This document shows positions 43,497 to 52,569 of a stretch of DNA of 64,000 nt, piece after piece; the first letter of the stretch is position 1, and each line of letters opens with the position of its first letter. The DNA is from an uncultured Clostridium sp. GTDB lineage: Bacteria > Bacillota > Clostridia > Oscillospirales > Ruminococcaceae. The stretch is from NCBI GenBank assembly GCA_902490335.1, contig CABUDL010000003.1, positions 58,929-122,928 of the forward strand, given 5' to 3'. The position numbers were made by a program, and so were the translations under genes. The notes beneath the pieces were generated by a model, which worked only from the letters and a program-made list of their open reading frames with translations, did no database searches and was not told where the DNA came from.

Positions 43497-43764
43497 TCTT
43501 TTGCCGGTGGTTTCCTGCCCTTTTACCCTGCCAAAAATCCTTCCACACTCCTTTGGAAACCTGCTGTATCTTTCCTTTATGGACATACTTTGTTCATAAT
43601 TATCGGTTATAATGAAAACGAAGAGAATATAACCGGACATGATTTTCGTACAATCTGACCGAAACGCTGTCAGGAGGAACAAATCTTCCTCTCAGGAGGG
43701 TTGGCGAAAACTGTCATCGGATCATGCCACATCACTAAAAACCCGAATAGGATGGATTTGCAAA

Positions 43765-44208
43765 ATGGAAACCATGAAAAATGAACTATCTTCCTCGTTG
43801 GGAAGCACCGCTGTTCTGGTCACCAACCAGTTTCAGTGCGAGCGGCTGATTCAAGCCGGACGCAGTGTTGCGGACATCTCCAAAACCGATTTGATCGTAC
43901 TGAATGTACAAAGCAACGAATACCCTGCCAACCCCGATGCGATTCAATATCTGTTCAACATCGCCTCCCAAAACAGCGCGATGATGAACGTGATGTACGC
44001 TGAGGACATCTTTAAAACCATCGTGCAGTACATACGGGAGAACAAAACCGCTTATGTCGTCACCGGCATCCCGCAGACCAAAAACTCTGTGCTGCACCAA
44101 ATCTGGAACAAATTTGCTCATGTCACCTTTTTTGTCGTGGACGAAAAAGGCACCCTGCATGAGGTGACCGACAAAAGTATCTATCAAAAAAGCGTTGTAC
44201 ATTCTTAA
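43765..44208 (+). CDS. UspA-like small protein
   Basis: A 147-residue protein with an alpha/beta Rossmann-like pattern: VLVTNQFQCERLIQAGR, LIVLNVQSNEYPANPDAIQYLFN and AYVVTGIPQTK strands and helices. This resembles universal stress protein-type domains and the N-terminal domain of KdpD in Clostridia; the G-2x-G-9x-G ATP motif of active UspA is not evident. Function unknown. ATG 43765 has only a distant AGGAT site, so the start is uncertain (an alternative ATG at 43774). A roughly 150-nt leader precedes it. The hydrolase gene follows by 21 bp. Confidence 0.55.
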   Translation: METMKNELSSSLGSTAVLVTNQFQCERLIQAGRSVADISKTDLIVLNVQSNEYPANPDAIQYLFNIASQNSAMMNVMYAEDIFKTIVQYIRENKTAYVVTGIPQTKNSVLHQIWNKFAHVTFFVVDEKGTLHEVTDKSIYQKSVVHS

Positions 44209-44229
44209 AATTGGAAGGAGGTCCTCTTT

Positions 44230-45198
44230 GTGAACACAGAAAACCTGATTGAAACGAACGATTCGGACATCCTCTGGCAAACCTTTTCTCTGCCTTCTTC
44301 CTGCCCGGGAGAAAATGTCTTCTGCCGCCTGGCACAGCCGCAGGCGCCCTTGCGTGGAATCGTCCAAATCTCCCACGGGATGTGCGAGTATATCGACCGC
44401 TACCTGCCCTTTTTCCGCTTTCTGGCAAAGGAAGGCTTTGTCGTCTGCGGCAACGACCACTTAGGACACGGCAAAAGCTGTCCCGATGCCTCCCGTCTGG
44501 GCTTTTTCTCCTCCCAAAATGGCTACCATCAGCTGGTGGAGGACCTGCACAGCATTTCCCTCTATTTAAAAAAGAAGTATCCCGACCTGCCGCTGTTCCT
44601 GTTCGGACACAGCATGGGTTCGATGATTGCGCGGCTGTACCTGTCCAAGTATGCGGACCTGCTTGCCGGTGTGGTGCTGTGCGGCACAGCCGGACCAAAC
44701 CCTGCTTCCCGCGCCGGAATGGCAATCTGCCGCAAGGTCATCGCCTCCAAAGGCGAGATGTATCATTCTCAGAAGCTGTACGACCTGCTGTTTGGCTCCT
44801 TCAACAAGCGCTTTGCCAACCAGCGCACCGACTTTGACTGGCTCAGCCGCGACCAGAAGGAGGTAGACGCTTACATTCAGGACCCGCTGTGCGGTTTTCC
44901 GTTTACAGCGGCAGCATATCTGGATTTGATTTCCCTGCAATACTACTCCAACACTAAGCTGTGGTACAAAACTCTTCCGCAAAATCTGCCGATGCTGCTG
45001 ATTTCCGGCAGCATGGACCCGGTGGGAGGGTATGGAAAGGGAATCTCTGCCATTGCCAAAAATCTGCACAATGCCGGTATCCAGGATTTGACCGTCTGGC
45101 TGTACCCCGAAGCGCGGCATGAACTGCTCAACGAGCTGAATCGGGACGAGGTCATGCGGGATGTTCTTTCCTGGCTGGCGCTCCACTCTGCCGAATAA
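44230..45198 (+). CDS. Alpha/beta hydrolase, monoacylglycerol lipase/lysophospholipase type
   Basis: A 322-residue cytosolic hydrolase. Ser nucleophile in GHSMGS, acid in SGSMDPVGG, histidine in EARHELLNE; the HGMCEYIDRY and GNDHLGHGKS blocks identify the YtpA/PldB-like Hydrolase_4 family, which cleaves monoacylglycerols or lysophospholipids. GTG start at 44230, 7 nt after AAGGAGG. Probably cotranscribed with the UspA-like gene. Confidence 0.9.
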   Translation: MNTENLIETNDSDILWQTFSLPSSCPGENVFCRLAQPQAPLRGIVQISHGMCEYIDRYLPFFRFLAKEGFVVCGNDHLGHGKSCPDASRLGFFSSQNGYHQLVEDLHSISLYLKKKYPDLPLFLFGHSMGSMIARLYLSKYADLLAGVVLCGTAGPNPASRAGMAICRKVIASKGEMYHSQKLYDLLFGSFNKRFANQRTDFDWLSRDQKEVDAYIQDPLCGFPFTAAAYLDLISLQYYSNTKLWYKTLPQNLPMLLISGSMDPVGGYGKGISAIAKNLHNAGIQDLTVWLYPEARHELLNELNRDEVMRDVLSWLALHSAE

Positions 45199-45211
45199 TT
45201 TTTTTGTATCA

Positions 45212-45246
45212 AAACAGCCCGAACGCAAAATACGTTCGGGCTGTTT
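45212..45246. terminator. Bidirectional terminator, hydrolase and fabG-type genes
   Basis: Perfect 14-bp stem AAACAGCCCGAACG/CGTTCGGGCTGTTT (45212-45225, 45233-45246), 7-nt loop, between convergent genes. Confidence 0.9.
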
Positions 45247-45266
45247 GTTTGCAATCGTTTATTACC

Positions 45267-46001
45267 CTAGCAGAGAAATCCGCCGTTTGGACTGATGACC
45301 TGACCGGTCACAAAGGATGCCTGCTCCCCTGCCAAAAACAGCGAAACCTGTGCAATCTGCTGTGGGGTCCCGATGGTACACAGCGGCGTTTCCTCCCGCA
45401 GCTGGTCCATCACCTCCTGCCCGAGGGCGCCGTTCATCTCGGTGTCCACCACGCCGGGCGCGATGCAGTTGACCCGAATGCCGGAAGGTCCGACCTCCTT
45501 TGCCAGCGCCTTGGTCAGACCGATGATGCCTGCCTTTGCCGCAGAATAAGGCACTTCGCAGGAGGCTCCGGTCAATCCCCAGATGGAGGAGGTGGTGATG
45601 ATGCTTCCGCTGTGCCGACGAATCATCGAAGGCAGCACCGAACGGCAGCAGTAAAAGGTACCGTCAAGGTTGACCGCCATCATCCTCCGCCAGTCCTCCG
45701 GTGTAAAATCGGTCAGCAGTCCCTGTCGGGCAATTCCGGCGTTGCACACCAGCACGTCGATGTGTCCAAACTGCTGCAAAACCGTCTGGACCATCTGCTC
45801 TACCTGCTGCGGGTCGGACACATCCGCCTGACAGGGCAGCACCGAATACCCCTGCTGCGCCATCTGCCGGGCAAATTCTTCGGCTGCCTGCCCGCTGCTG
45901 CAAAAGTTGGCAGCTACCTGATAGCCTGCCTTTGCAAATTCTTCTGCGGTTGCCCGCCCGATTCCTCGTGAAGCTCCTGTAATGAGCGCCACCTTTGCCA
46001 T
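45267..46001 (-). CDS. Short-chain dehydrogenase/reductase, FabG-like
   Basis: A 244-residue NAD(P)H-dependent SDR. GASRGIGRA cofactor loop, CNAGIA, catalytic Ser in TTSSIWG, and YSAAK Tyr/Lys pair are intact, as is the PGVVDTEM stretch. Closest in pattern to 3-oxoacyl-ACP reductase, but it stands apart from any fab genes, so another keto-substrate is possible. ATG 46001 follows CGGAGGGGAACAGG. The terminator of the tRNA-Lys gene lies directly upstream. Confidence 0.88.
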   Translation of the reverse strand: MAKVALITGASRGIGRATAEEFAKAGYQVAANFCSSGQAAEEFARQMAQQGYSVLPCQADVSDPQQVEQMVQTVLQQFGHIDVLVCNAGIARQGLLTDFTPEDWRRMMAVNLDGTFYCCRSVLPSMIRRHSGSIITTSSIWGLTGASCEVPYSAAKAGIIGLTKALAKEVGPSGIRVNCIAPGVVDTEMNGALGQEVMDQLREETPLCTIGTPQQIAQVSLFLAGEQASFVTGQVISPNGGFLC

Positions 46002-46028
46002 CCTGTTCCCCTCCGATTTTTCATGATA

Positions 46029-46067
46029 AAACAAAAAGGCGCTGGATACTTCCAACGCCTTTTTGTT
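46029..46067 (-). terminator. tRNA-Lys terminator
   Basis: AAACAAAAAGGCG/CGCCTTTTTGTTT arms with an inner TGGA/TCCA pair and one mismatch. It abuts the CCA end of the tRNA. Confidence 0.85.
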
Positions 46068-46143
46068 TGGTGACCTATCGGAGACTCGAACTCCGGACAC
46101 CCTGATTAAAAGTCAGGTGCTCTACCGACTGAGCTAATAAGTC
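46068..46143 (-). tRNA. tRNA-Lys (UUU)
   Basis: A 76-nt tRNA with encoded CCA (46068-46070). The acceptor stem GACTTAT/ATAGGTC has one G-U pair; D-arm GCTCAGTCGGTAGAGC, anticodon arm CTGACTTTTAATCAG with UUU, T-arm GGAGTTCGAGTCTCC are all canonical. Single gene with its own promoter and terminator, divergent from recG. Confidence 0.97.
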
Positions 46144-46192
46144 AAAGCAGCTTTGCACGGTTTTGTTTGCCTGTGCTCTTGCAACGTTGATT

Positions 46193-46221
46193 ATTATAGC
46201 ACAGCTTATTTTTATTGTCAA
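46193..46221 (-). promoter_or_regulatory. tRNA-Lys promoter
   Basis: TTGACA (46216-46221), 17-bp spacer, TATAAT (46193-46198): full sigma-A consensus on the minus strand. Confidence 0.88.
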
Positions 46222-46249
46222 CACCTTTTTTAAATTTTTTTATAAAAAA

Positions 46250-46278
46250 TTGTCTTATTTTCTTTTGGGTGGTATAAT
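46250..46278 (+). promoter_or_regulatory. Promoter of recG
   Basis: TTGTCT (46250-46255), 17-bp spacer, TATAAT (46273-46278), about 50 nt before ATG. Confidence 0.78.
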
Positions 46279-46332
46279 AGAAAGATAGAATCCCTTTTCT
46301 ATCTTGATTTTAGTTTTACAGCGAGGTGCAGC

Positions 46333-48375
46333 ATGGAACCTTCTTTGGATACCAATATACAATTTTTGACCGGCGTGGGTCCCAAGCGCGCCGCGCTCTA
46401 TCAGAAGTTGGACATCTTTACCGTCCGCGACCTTCTTTATTATTTCCCGCGCTCCTACATTGACCTGTCCTCTCCCTGTGAGATTGCCACTCTGCCCGCC
46501 TGGGAAACCTGTGTGGTCAAAGCCCGCGTCGTGGCAAAAAGTGCGCCGCAGTATGTTCGCCGCGGCATGACCATCTCCCGCGTGCGGGTGGCAGACGACA
46601 CCGGCAGCATGGTCATCACCTTTTTTAATGCCAAATACACCGTAGATGCCCTCCATTATGACGAGGAGTATCTGTTCTACGGCAGGACCGGCGCACCCGG
46701 AAGAGCCGAGATGACCGCACCCTCCATCTACCCGGTTCAACAGGCAGGCGGGCTGATTCCGGTCTACCCGCTGACACAGGGACTTTCCTCCAAGATGATT
46801 TCCACCAACATCTCACAGGCTCTGCAAATGATTGGCGGTAAAATACAGGACCCCTTGCCCGCCTTTCTTCGTCAGCAGTATCAGCTGTGTCATCTGCACT
46901 TTGCTTTGCAGAACATTCATTTTCCTGCCGACCGGGAGAGCGCCCAGCTTGCCCGCAATCGTCTGGTATTTGAGGAGCTGCTGATGCTCTCCCTCTCGCT
47001 GCATTCGGTGCGCAGTGATACCGGCACCTGTACAGGCTTTGTCTGCGCTAAAACCGATTTGACTCCCTTTTTGAATCAGCTGCCCTTCCAGCTGACCGGC
47101 GCCCAGCAACGTGCCATTGCGCAGGTGGCTGCCGATTTGAGCCGCAGCGTGCCGATGAACCGGCTGGTGCAGGGGGATGTCGGCTCGGGCAAAACGATGG
47201 TTGCAGCGGCAGCCGCCTTCCTCGCCTACCAAAATGGGTATATGTCCGCACTGATGGCTCCCACCGAAATTTTGGCACAGCAGCACTATCAGGGACTTTC
47301 CAAACTGCTGGGACCTTTGGGGATGCGGCTGGGTCTGCTATGTGGCTCGATGACCGCCAAGGAAAAGCGGCAGGTCAAGGAGAGCATCGCCTTGGGGATG
47401 GTGGACCTTGTCATCGGGACCCACGCGCTGCTCTCCCGCGACGTGGACCTGCCCAACCTGGCACTGGTCATCACCGACGAGCAGCACCGCTTTGGTGTGC
47501 GGCAGCGTGCGATGCTGGGGGAAAAATCTGTCCACCCGCACACGCTGGTCATGTCCGCCACCCCGATTCCCCGCACTCTGGCGCTGATGATCTACGGCGA
47601 TTTGGACGTTTCCTCCATCGACGAACTGCCGCCCAACCGCCAGCCGGTCAAGACCTATGTCATCAGTTCCAAGCTGAAGCCGCGCGCCTACCGCTTTTTG
47701 CAGGATCATCTGGACCGTGGCTTGCAGGGGTACATCGTCTGCCCGCTGGTGGAGGCGATGGAGGACACCCCATCCAACCTGCAAAATGCACAGGAGTACG
47801 CCGACACCCTTGCTCGCGGACCCTTTCAGGGTTATCAGGTGGGTGTACTGCACGGCAAAATGCGCCCGAAGGAACGCGAAGCAATCATGTCCGCCTTTGC
47901 CCGCGGTGAAATCCAGCTGCTGGTGTCCACCACCGTCATCGAGGTTGGTGTGGATGTACCCAACGCGGTCATCATGATGGTGGAAAACGCCGAACGCTTT
48001 GGACTCAGCCAGCTGCACCAGCTGCGCGGCAGGGTCGGCAGAGGCTCGGAGCAGTCCTACTGCATCCTGGTTTCGGATAACCGCAACCCGGATACCCGCG
48101 AGCGGTTGGAGATGCTGCACCGCACCAACGACGGCTTCAAGGTCGCCGAATACGACCTGAAGGTGCGCGGTCCGGGCGATTTTCTGGGCAAGCGCCAGCA
48201 CGGTCTGCCGCAGCTGAAGATTGCCGACCTTGGCTCAAGCATGGAGATGATGGAGCAGGTGCAGCAGGCAGCCGAGCTGCTGCTTGAGCCAAACCGCTGT
48301 TCCGAAGCAGAGCGCAGTCTGCTCAATGAGGCGATTTGCCGAACTTTGCAAACGGTTGGCGACAGCCTAAACTGA
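46333..48375 (+). CDS. recG: ATP-dependent DNA helicase RecG
   Basis: A 680-residue superfamily 2 helicase that remodels stalled forks and Holliday junctions. The N-terminal wedge domain begins with FLTGVGPKRAALYQKL; the motor has Walker A GDVGSGKTMVAAAA, DEQHRFG (DExH motif), SATPIPRTLAL and the C-terminal QLRGRVGRG motif VI followed by the TRG region. Length is normal. ATG 46333 follows GAGGTG. Monocistronic, convergent with pncB. Confidence 0.97.
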   Translation: MEPSLDTNIQFLTGVGPKRAALYQKLDIFTVRDLLYYFPRSYIDLSSPCEIATLPAWETCVVKARVVAKSAPQYVRRGMTISRVRVADDTGSMVITFFNAKYTVDALHYDEEYLFYGRTGAPGRAEMTAPSIYPVQQAGGLIPVYPLTQGLSSKMISTNISQALQMIGGKIQDPLPAFLRQQYQLCHLHFALQNIHFPADRESAQLARNRLVFEELLMLSLSLHSVRSDTGTCTGFVCAKTDLTPFLNQLPFQLTGAQQRAIAQVAADLSRSVPMNRLVQGDVGSGKTMVAAAAAFLAYQNGYMSALMAPTEILAQQHYQGLSKLLGPLGMRLGLLCGSMTAKEKRQVKESIALGMVDLVIGTHALLSRDVDLPNLALVITDEQHRFGVRQRAMLGEKSVHPHTLVMSATPIPRTLALMIYGDLDVSSIDELPPNRQPVKTYVISSKLKPRAYRFLQDHLDRGLQGYIVCPLVEAMEDTPSNLQNAQEYADTLARGPFQGYQVGVLHGKMRPKEREAIMSAFARGEIQLLVSTTVIEVGVDVPNAVIMMVENAERFGLSQLHQLRGRVGRGSEQSYCILVSDNRNPDTRERLEMLHRTNDGFKVAEYDLKVRGPGDFLGKRQHGLPQLKIADLGSSMEMMEQVQQAAELLLEPNRCSEAERSLLNEAICRTLQTVGDSLN

Positions 48376-48411
48376 TTGTGACCTCTCCTTTTTAAAGCGC
48401 ATGGAAAACGC

Positions 48412-48462
48412 ACACACCCCTGCTTCAAAAGGGAAACCCTTTTGAAGCAGGGGTGTGTTTTA
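48412..48462. terminator. Perfect 22-bp stem between recG and pncB
   Basis: Arms 48412-48433 and 48437-48458 are fully complementary with only AAA as loop; T-run on the plus side and ACAC-rich foot. Among the most stable terminators in the window. Confidence 0.92.
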
Positions 48463-48479
48463 TCTGTCGGTCTTATCGC

Positions 48480-49946
48480 TTAGTTTAAATGCTGCTGCAA
48501 TCCTGCCAGCAGGTCGTTCTTGATGTCCCACAGCTTCTGCGAGAGGTCGACATAGTAGTTATGCGGATTTTCAAACCGTTTGACCTCATCCCACAGGGTG
48601 TCCACCTGCTGTTTGCAGTGGCTGCGAATCTGCTGGATGTCCGGCAGCTGATAAACCAGCTTGCCCTGACGGAAGATAGGCTGGAGCAGCTCCTTTGCCG
48701 TCACATTTTCCAGTGTACACTTTTTCCAGGTTGCCAGCGGGTCAAAGATGGTCAAGGTGATTGGGTTGTTTGTATCCAGCTGCTCGTCGTGGACGCAGAC
48801 ATAATCCGCCACCGCTTTGCCGTTGCTGTCAAACAGGCGGTAAACCTTCTTGAAGTGCGGATTGGTAATCTTTTCCGGGCTTTCGCTGACCTTGATTTTC
48901 GGGATAAATTCTCCATCCTTCTCCACCGCTACCAGCTTGTAAACGCCGCCGAACACCGGGTCGGACTTGCTGGTAATCAGCCGCTCACCGATGCCAAAGC
49001 TGTCCAGCTTGGCTCCCTGTAATTGCAGGTCGCGGATGATGTATTCATCCAGCGAATTGGAGGCAACAATCTTAACGTCGGCAAAGCCGGCCTCATCGAG
49101 CATCTTTCTGGCTTTTTTGGAGAGGTAGGCAATATCTCCGCTGTCGATGCGCACCCCTTTTGGGCGGTGACCCAGCGGAAGGATGACTTCGTTAAACACC
49201 TTGATGGCGTTGGGGATACCGGATTTGAGCACATTGTAGGTGTCCACCAACAGCGTGCAGTCGTCCGGGTAAATCTGTGCGTAGGATTTGAACGCTTCAT
49301 ACTCGCTGTCAAACATCTGTACCCAGCTGTGCGCCATGGTGCCGACTGCCGGTACACCGTAGTCGCGGTCGGTGATGGCACAGGCAGTCGCGCCGCAGCC
49401 GCCGATGTAGGTAGCACGCGCACCCAAAATCGCCGCATCGTAACCCTGCGCCCTGCGGGAGCCGAACTCCATAATCAGCTTATCTCCTGCTGCACGGACC
49501 ATGCGGTTTGCTTTGGTTGCCACCAGCGACTGGTGGTTGATGGTCAGCAGGATCATCGTTTCCACCAGCTGTGCCTGGATAACCGGACCTTTCACGGTGA
49601 CAATCGGCTCGTTTGGGAAGATAGGGGTTCCCTCTTCCATCGCCCAGACGTCGCAGGAGAAATGGAAGTTTGCAAGGTAATCCAAGAACTGCTCGTCGAA
49701 CACCTTCTTCGAGCGGAAGTATTCGATGTCCTGCGGGGTAAAGCGCAGGTTTTCCAGGTAGTGGACCAGCTGCTCCAGACCGGCAAAAATGGCAAAGCCA
49801 CCGTTGTCCGGGATATTGCGGAAGAACATATCGAACACCGCAACCTTGTCCTTCATGCCGTTGAGGAAGTAGCCGTTGGACATGGTAAATTCGTAGTAGT
49901 CGGTCAGCATGGTGAGGTTTCTCTCCTCAGACCAGTTGATATGCAT
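48480..49946 (-). CDS. pncB: Nicotinate phosphoribosyltransferase
   Basis: A 488-residue NAPRTase that makes nicotinate mononucleotide from nicotinate and PRPP, for NAD salvage. The N-terminal LTMLTDYYEFTMSNGYF, EFGSRRAQGYDAAI (PRPP/nicotinate site), GTMAHSWVQMF with the phosphorylated-histidine type motif, and RIDSGDIAYLSKKAR are diagnostic. Length matches the larger Gram-positive form. ATG 49946 follows AAAGGATTTG. Last gene of a minus-strand run that starts with the HD protein, 29 bp after the phospholipase-like gene. Confidence 0.96.
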   Translation of the reverse strand: MHINWSEERNLTMLTDYYEFTMSNGYFLNGMKDKVAVFDMFFRNIPDNGGFAIFAGLEQLVHYLENLRFTPQDIEYFRSKKVFDEQFLDYLANFHFSCDVWAMEEGTPIFPNEPIVTVKGPVIQAQLVETMILLTINHQSLVATKANRMVRAAGDKLIMEFGSRRAQGYDAAILGARATYIGGCGATACAITDRDYGVPAVGTMAHSWVQMFDSEYEAFKSYAQIYPDDCTLLVDTYNVLKSGIPNAIKVFNEVILPLGHRPKGVRIDSGDIAYLSKKARKMLDEAGFADVKIVASNSLDEYIIRDLQLQGAKLDSFGIGERLITSKSDPVFGGVYKLVAVEKDGEFIPKIKVSESPEKITNPHFKKVYRLFDSNGKAVADYVCVHDEQLDTNNPITLTIFDPLATWKKCTLENVTAKELLQPIFRQGKLVYQLPDIQQIRSHCKQQVDTLWDEVKRFENPHNYYVDLSQKLWDIKNDLLAGLQQHLN

Positions 49947-49975
49947 ATCATCAAATCCTTTCTAAAAAAGCGGTA

Positions 49976-50905
49976 TTACACCATTGACGCCGGAGAACCG
50001 TTGTCGAAGGAGAGCAGCCCGTGCGGCTCATACGGCACACCGTCCTGCGAACAGAAGTAGATACGCTCCAACATATCCACCGCTCGGTACGCGGCTGCGT
50101 AAAAGATTTTGGGGAAGCTGCGGTTGTCGGTCTTTTCCGGTGTGCTCAGGTTGTACCAGCTGTCGCAGTCCAGGTTGAGGATATCCTCCATCACCTGTCT
50201 GCGGCGGATGTGCGGAGAAAAAATCTTTTTGCCGCCCAGCAGCGCCTCACCCGCTTCGGTCAGGCGGACCAGACAGCCGCTGCGGTCCAGCACCAGCTGC
50301 AAAAGGGTCCATGTCTGTGAAAAACAGCCCTCCACTTCCTTGACGCTGCACCGGATGCCGTAGACCTCCTCAAGCAACTGGGCATACAGCCGTGCAATCA
50401 CCCGATGTTCCCAGCGGTTGCCGTACAGACGCTTTGCCGGGCGGTATTCCCGGATATTTCTGCCGCGCTTGATGCGGTACAAAGCAGTGTCAATATCACT
50501 TTCGATGCGGTGGTGCAGTCCGCGGCGCTCGTCCAGCGGCAGCACCCGCTCCTTCTGCATCTGCTTAAAGTAGATGTATGGGTGCGCCTCACAGTCTAAA
50601 CAATAATGTCCGGCAAAACCTAAAATATAGGCTGCCAGCGTTTCATATTCGTCGGTGTGCCTGCGCTCGTTGAGATAGCGGCTCATACACGCAAACAGCT
50701 CATCCACCTTTTTTAGGTGCATCAGATTGCCGTAACGCGGCAGCAGGCTGGTGCCCAGCAGGGCATCCTTAAAAAAGAGCAGGTCCGGTCCCTGCTGTCC
50801 CCAGAAATAGGGTGCGGGATTGCGCTCGAGCAGTTCCTGAATCTCCTCGTCCAAAAAAGCAAAGACCTGTGCTCCAAACAGTTCGTGGGTAACAAAAGCG
50901 GGCAT
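49976..50905 (-). CDS. Zinc-dependent phospholipase C-like protein
   Basis: A 309-residue mostly helical protein of the zinc-dependent PLC/S1-P1 superfamily. MPAFVTHELFG places a conserved His near the N-terminus (THE), WGQQGPDLLFF supplies an Asp, and FAGHYCLDCEAHPYIYF gives the HxxxD...H cluster expected for a trinuclear zinc site; a later LHHRIESDID adds another. There is no signal peptide, so unlike Clostridium alpha-toxin it appears cytosolic; this clade is common in gut Clostridia and its substrate is unknown. ATG 50905 follows AAGGAGG. Confidence 0.82.
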   Translation of the reverse strand: MPAFVTHELFGAQVFAFLDEEIQELLERNPAPYFWGQQGPDLLFFKDALLGTSLLPRYGNLMHLKKVDELFACMSRYLNERRHTDEYETLAAYILGFAGHYCLDCEAHPYIYFKQMQKERVLPLDERRGLHHRIESDIDTALYRIKRGRNIREYRPAKRLYGNRWEHRVIARLYAQLLEEVYGIRCSVKEVEGCFSQTWTLLQLVLDRSGCLVRLTEAGEALLGGKKIFSPHIRRRQVMEDILNLDCDSWYNLSTPEKTDNRSFPKIFYAAAYRAVDMLERIYFCSQDGVPYEPHGLLSFDNGSPASMV

Positions 50906-50956
50906 AACGCGCCTCCTTTTTTCCAAAATCGGTTGTGTATCGACCGGCAGTCAAAA

Positions 50957-51724
50957 CTATGCCAAAAACATATTCGAGGCAATCTTGCTCAACAGCAGCA
51001 GCATAGCTACAATCATGATGGGGCGTACCACCTTGGCTCCTTTTTTCAGCGCCAGACCGGAGCCGACCCAGTTGCCCAGCACCGAAAAGATGGTACACTT
51101 GATGCCAATATCAACCAGCACATTTCCGCTCATGCCATAGGTTATCAATGCAGCGACGTTGGAGGCGAGGTTGACCACCTTGGTGGTGCCGCAGGCGCGG
51201 ATGATGCCCAGCCCCAGCACCGAGTTGAGCAGCAGCGTCATAAAGGTACCCGCGCCCGGACCGAAGAATCCGTCGTACATACCGGTGCCAAAGCCGACCG
51301 CTGCCGACAGCAGCACCGAGCGCAGCAGCGGCATCTCCTCTTCTCGTTCCTCTCCAAAGTCCTTTTTGCGCAGCACCATAATGGCAATCAGCGGTACTGC
51401 CACCAGCAGGATGTAGTTGAGATACTTTTCATCGATTGCCATTGCCAATTTTGCACCCAGCGGGGAGCCTACCAGCGCGCCTGCCGCAGCAATCAGTGCG
51501 ACCTTGATGTTGATTTGCTTTTCCTTAAAAAAGCGAACCGAAGCGGTCAGGGTGCCGATGGCGTTTGCAAACTTGTTGGTTCCCAGCGCCATATGTGCCG
51601 GGATACCCACCGCATAATAAGCCGGCAGGGTAATCAGTCCGCCGCCGCCTGCAATCGAATCGACCAGTCCACCCAAAAAGACGCAGGCAAACAGCACCAG
51701 CATCTGCGAAAATTCTATTTCCAT
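50957..51724 (-). CDS. TauE/SafE family anion permease
   Basis: A 255-residue membrane protein with about eight hydrophobic segments and the two TauE signatures: GGLVDSIAGGGGLITLPAY near the N-terminus and GFGTGMYDGFFGPGAGTF in the second half. Members export sulfite, sulfoacetate or related organic anions; substrate here unknown. ATG 51724 follows TAGGAGC. 51 bp before the PLC-like gene and 59 bp after the HD gene, likely one mRNA. Confidence 0.93.
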   Translation of the reverse strand: MEIEFSQMLVLFACVFLGGLVDSIAGGGGLITLPAYYAVGIPAHMALGTNKFANAIGTLTASVRFFKEKQINIKVALIAAAGALVGSPLGAKLAMAIDEKYLNYILLVAVPLIAIMVLRKKDFGEEREEEMPLLRSVLLSAAVGFGTGMYDGFFGPGAGTFMTLLLNSVLGLGIIRACGTTKVVNLASNVAALITYGMSGNVLVDIGIKCTIFSVLGNWVGSGLALKKGAKVVRPIMIVAMLLLLSKIASNMFLA

Positions 51725-51783
51725 AATCTTGCTCCTATCCTTTCTTTATTCCTCAAAAATCACTTTTCATTCCTTTTCTGCCG

Positions 51784-52371
51784 TTACCGCATGGCAGAGG
51801 TTCCCTTTTCCTTTAAGTAGGTGGAATAGACGTCCGCCAGATGCAGCTTGACCGCCAGCGGGTATTTCTCATACGCCTGACTGATGGAAAAGCTGCCGCC
51901 GCGCGCCGCATCGTCAAAGCCGCCCATGTGCCAGCGGATGGCAACCGCCTCGGAGGGCTTGAGCCGCAAAAAACGCTCGATCAGAAAGACCGATTTTTCC
52001 CCATGACCAAACGGGAACTGGTCGTCGATGGAAAAATAAGGCTGCGCTTCCCACCTGCCGGTCTCCTGGTTTTTGACATTGCGGGAGCTGACCTTATAAA
52101 ACTGTGCCTTGCACACGTCGTGCAGCAGCGCGCAGATAGCAAAACTCTCCATGCTGTCGCCTTCCTCAAAAAAGCGGTCCACCATCGCCTCAAACACGCT
52201 GATGCTGTGCATCACCAGCCCATGCTCGCAGGCACAGTGGTATTTGGTGCTGGCAGGCGCGGTAAAAAAATCGGTCTTTTTAAGCCATTCCAGCAGCTGC
52301 GCTGCACCCTCGCGCCTGATGTGGGTGGTGAACAGCTGTTCAAATTTCTGCTGATAGTCCAACTCTTCCAT
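51784..52371 (-). CDS. HD-domain hydrolase
   Basis: A 195-residue HD phosphohydrolase. The metal residues appear as CEHGLVMHS (His) and ALLHDVCKAQFY (HD), with later KSVFLIERFL and IRWHMGGFD that fit the usual additional His. Similar small HD proteins hydrolyse nucleotides; the substrate is not known. ATG 52371 follows GGGAGGATG. It heads the TauE-PLC-pncB run. Confidence 0.83.
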   Translation of the reverse strand: MEELDYQQKFEQLFTTHIRREGAAQLLEWLKKTDFFTAPASTKYHCACEHGLVMHSISVFEAMVDRFFEEGDSMESFAICALLHDVCKAQFYKVSSRNVKNQETGRWEAQPYFSIDDQFPFGHGEKSVFLIERFLRLKPSEAVAIRWHMGGFDDAARGGSFSISQAYEKYPLAVKLHLADVYSTYLKEKGTSAMR

Positions 52372-52533
52372 AAAGTCATCCTCCCAAAAGCTTCTGCGCA
52401 GGAGGTTTGGTTGCGTTGCGCAGGATATTATCAGACCCATTATAGCACAAATAGCAAAAAGTGTAAAAATGATTTTGTCTTACCCGGCAATTTTTTCTAT
52501 CGGTTGCCGGTTTTGTTTTCTTCTACAAAAAAA

Positions 52534-52560
52534 CAGGAGAAAGGTCCTCCCCTTCTCCTG
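52534..52560 (-). terminator. Terminator of nagB-radical SAM unit
   Basis: CAGGAGAA/TTCTCCTG arms (52534-52541, 52553-52560) followed on the minus strand by T7. Confidence 0.8.
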
Positions 52561-52569
52561 CTCCTGTGC

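Noticed and set aside
43349..43640. Rex operator controlling rex itself
   Set aside because: No TTGTTAA-n4-TTAACAA-like palindrome was found in the promoter region.
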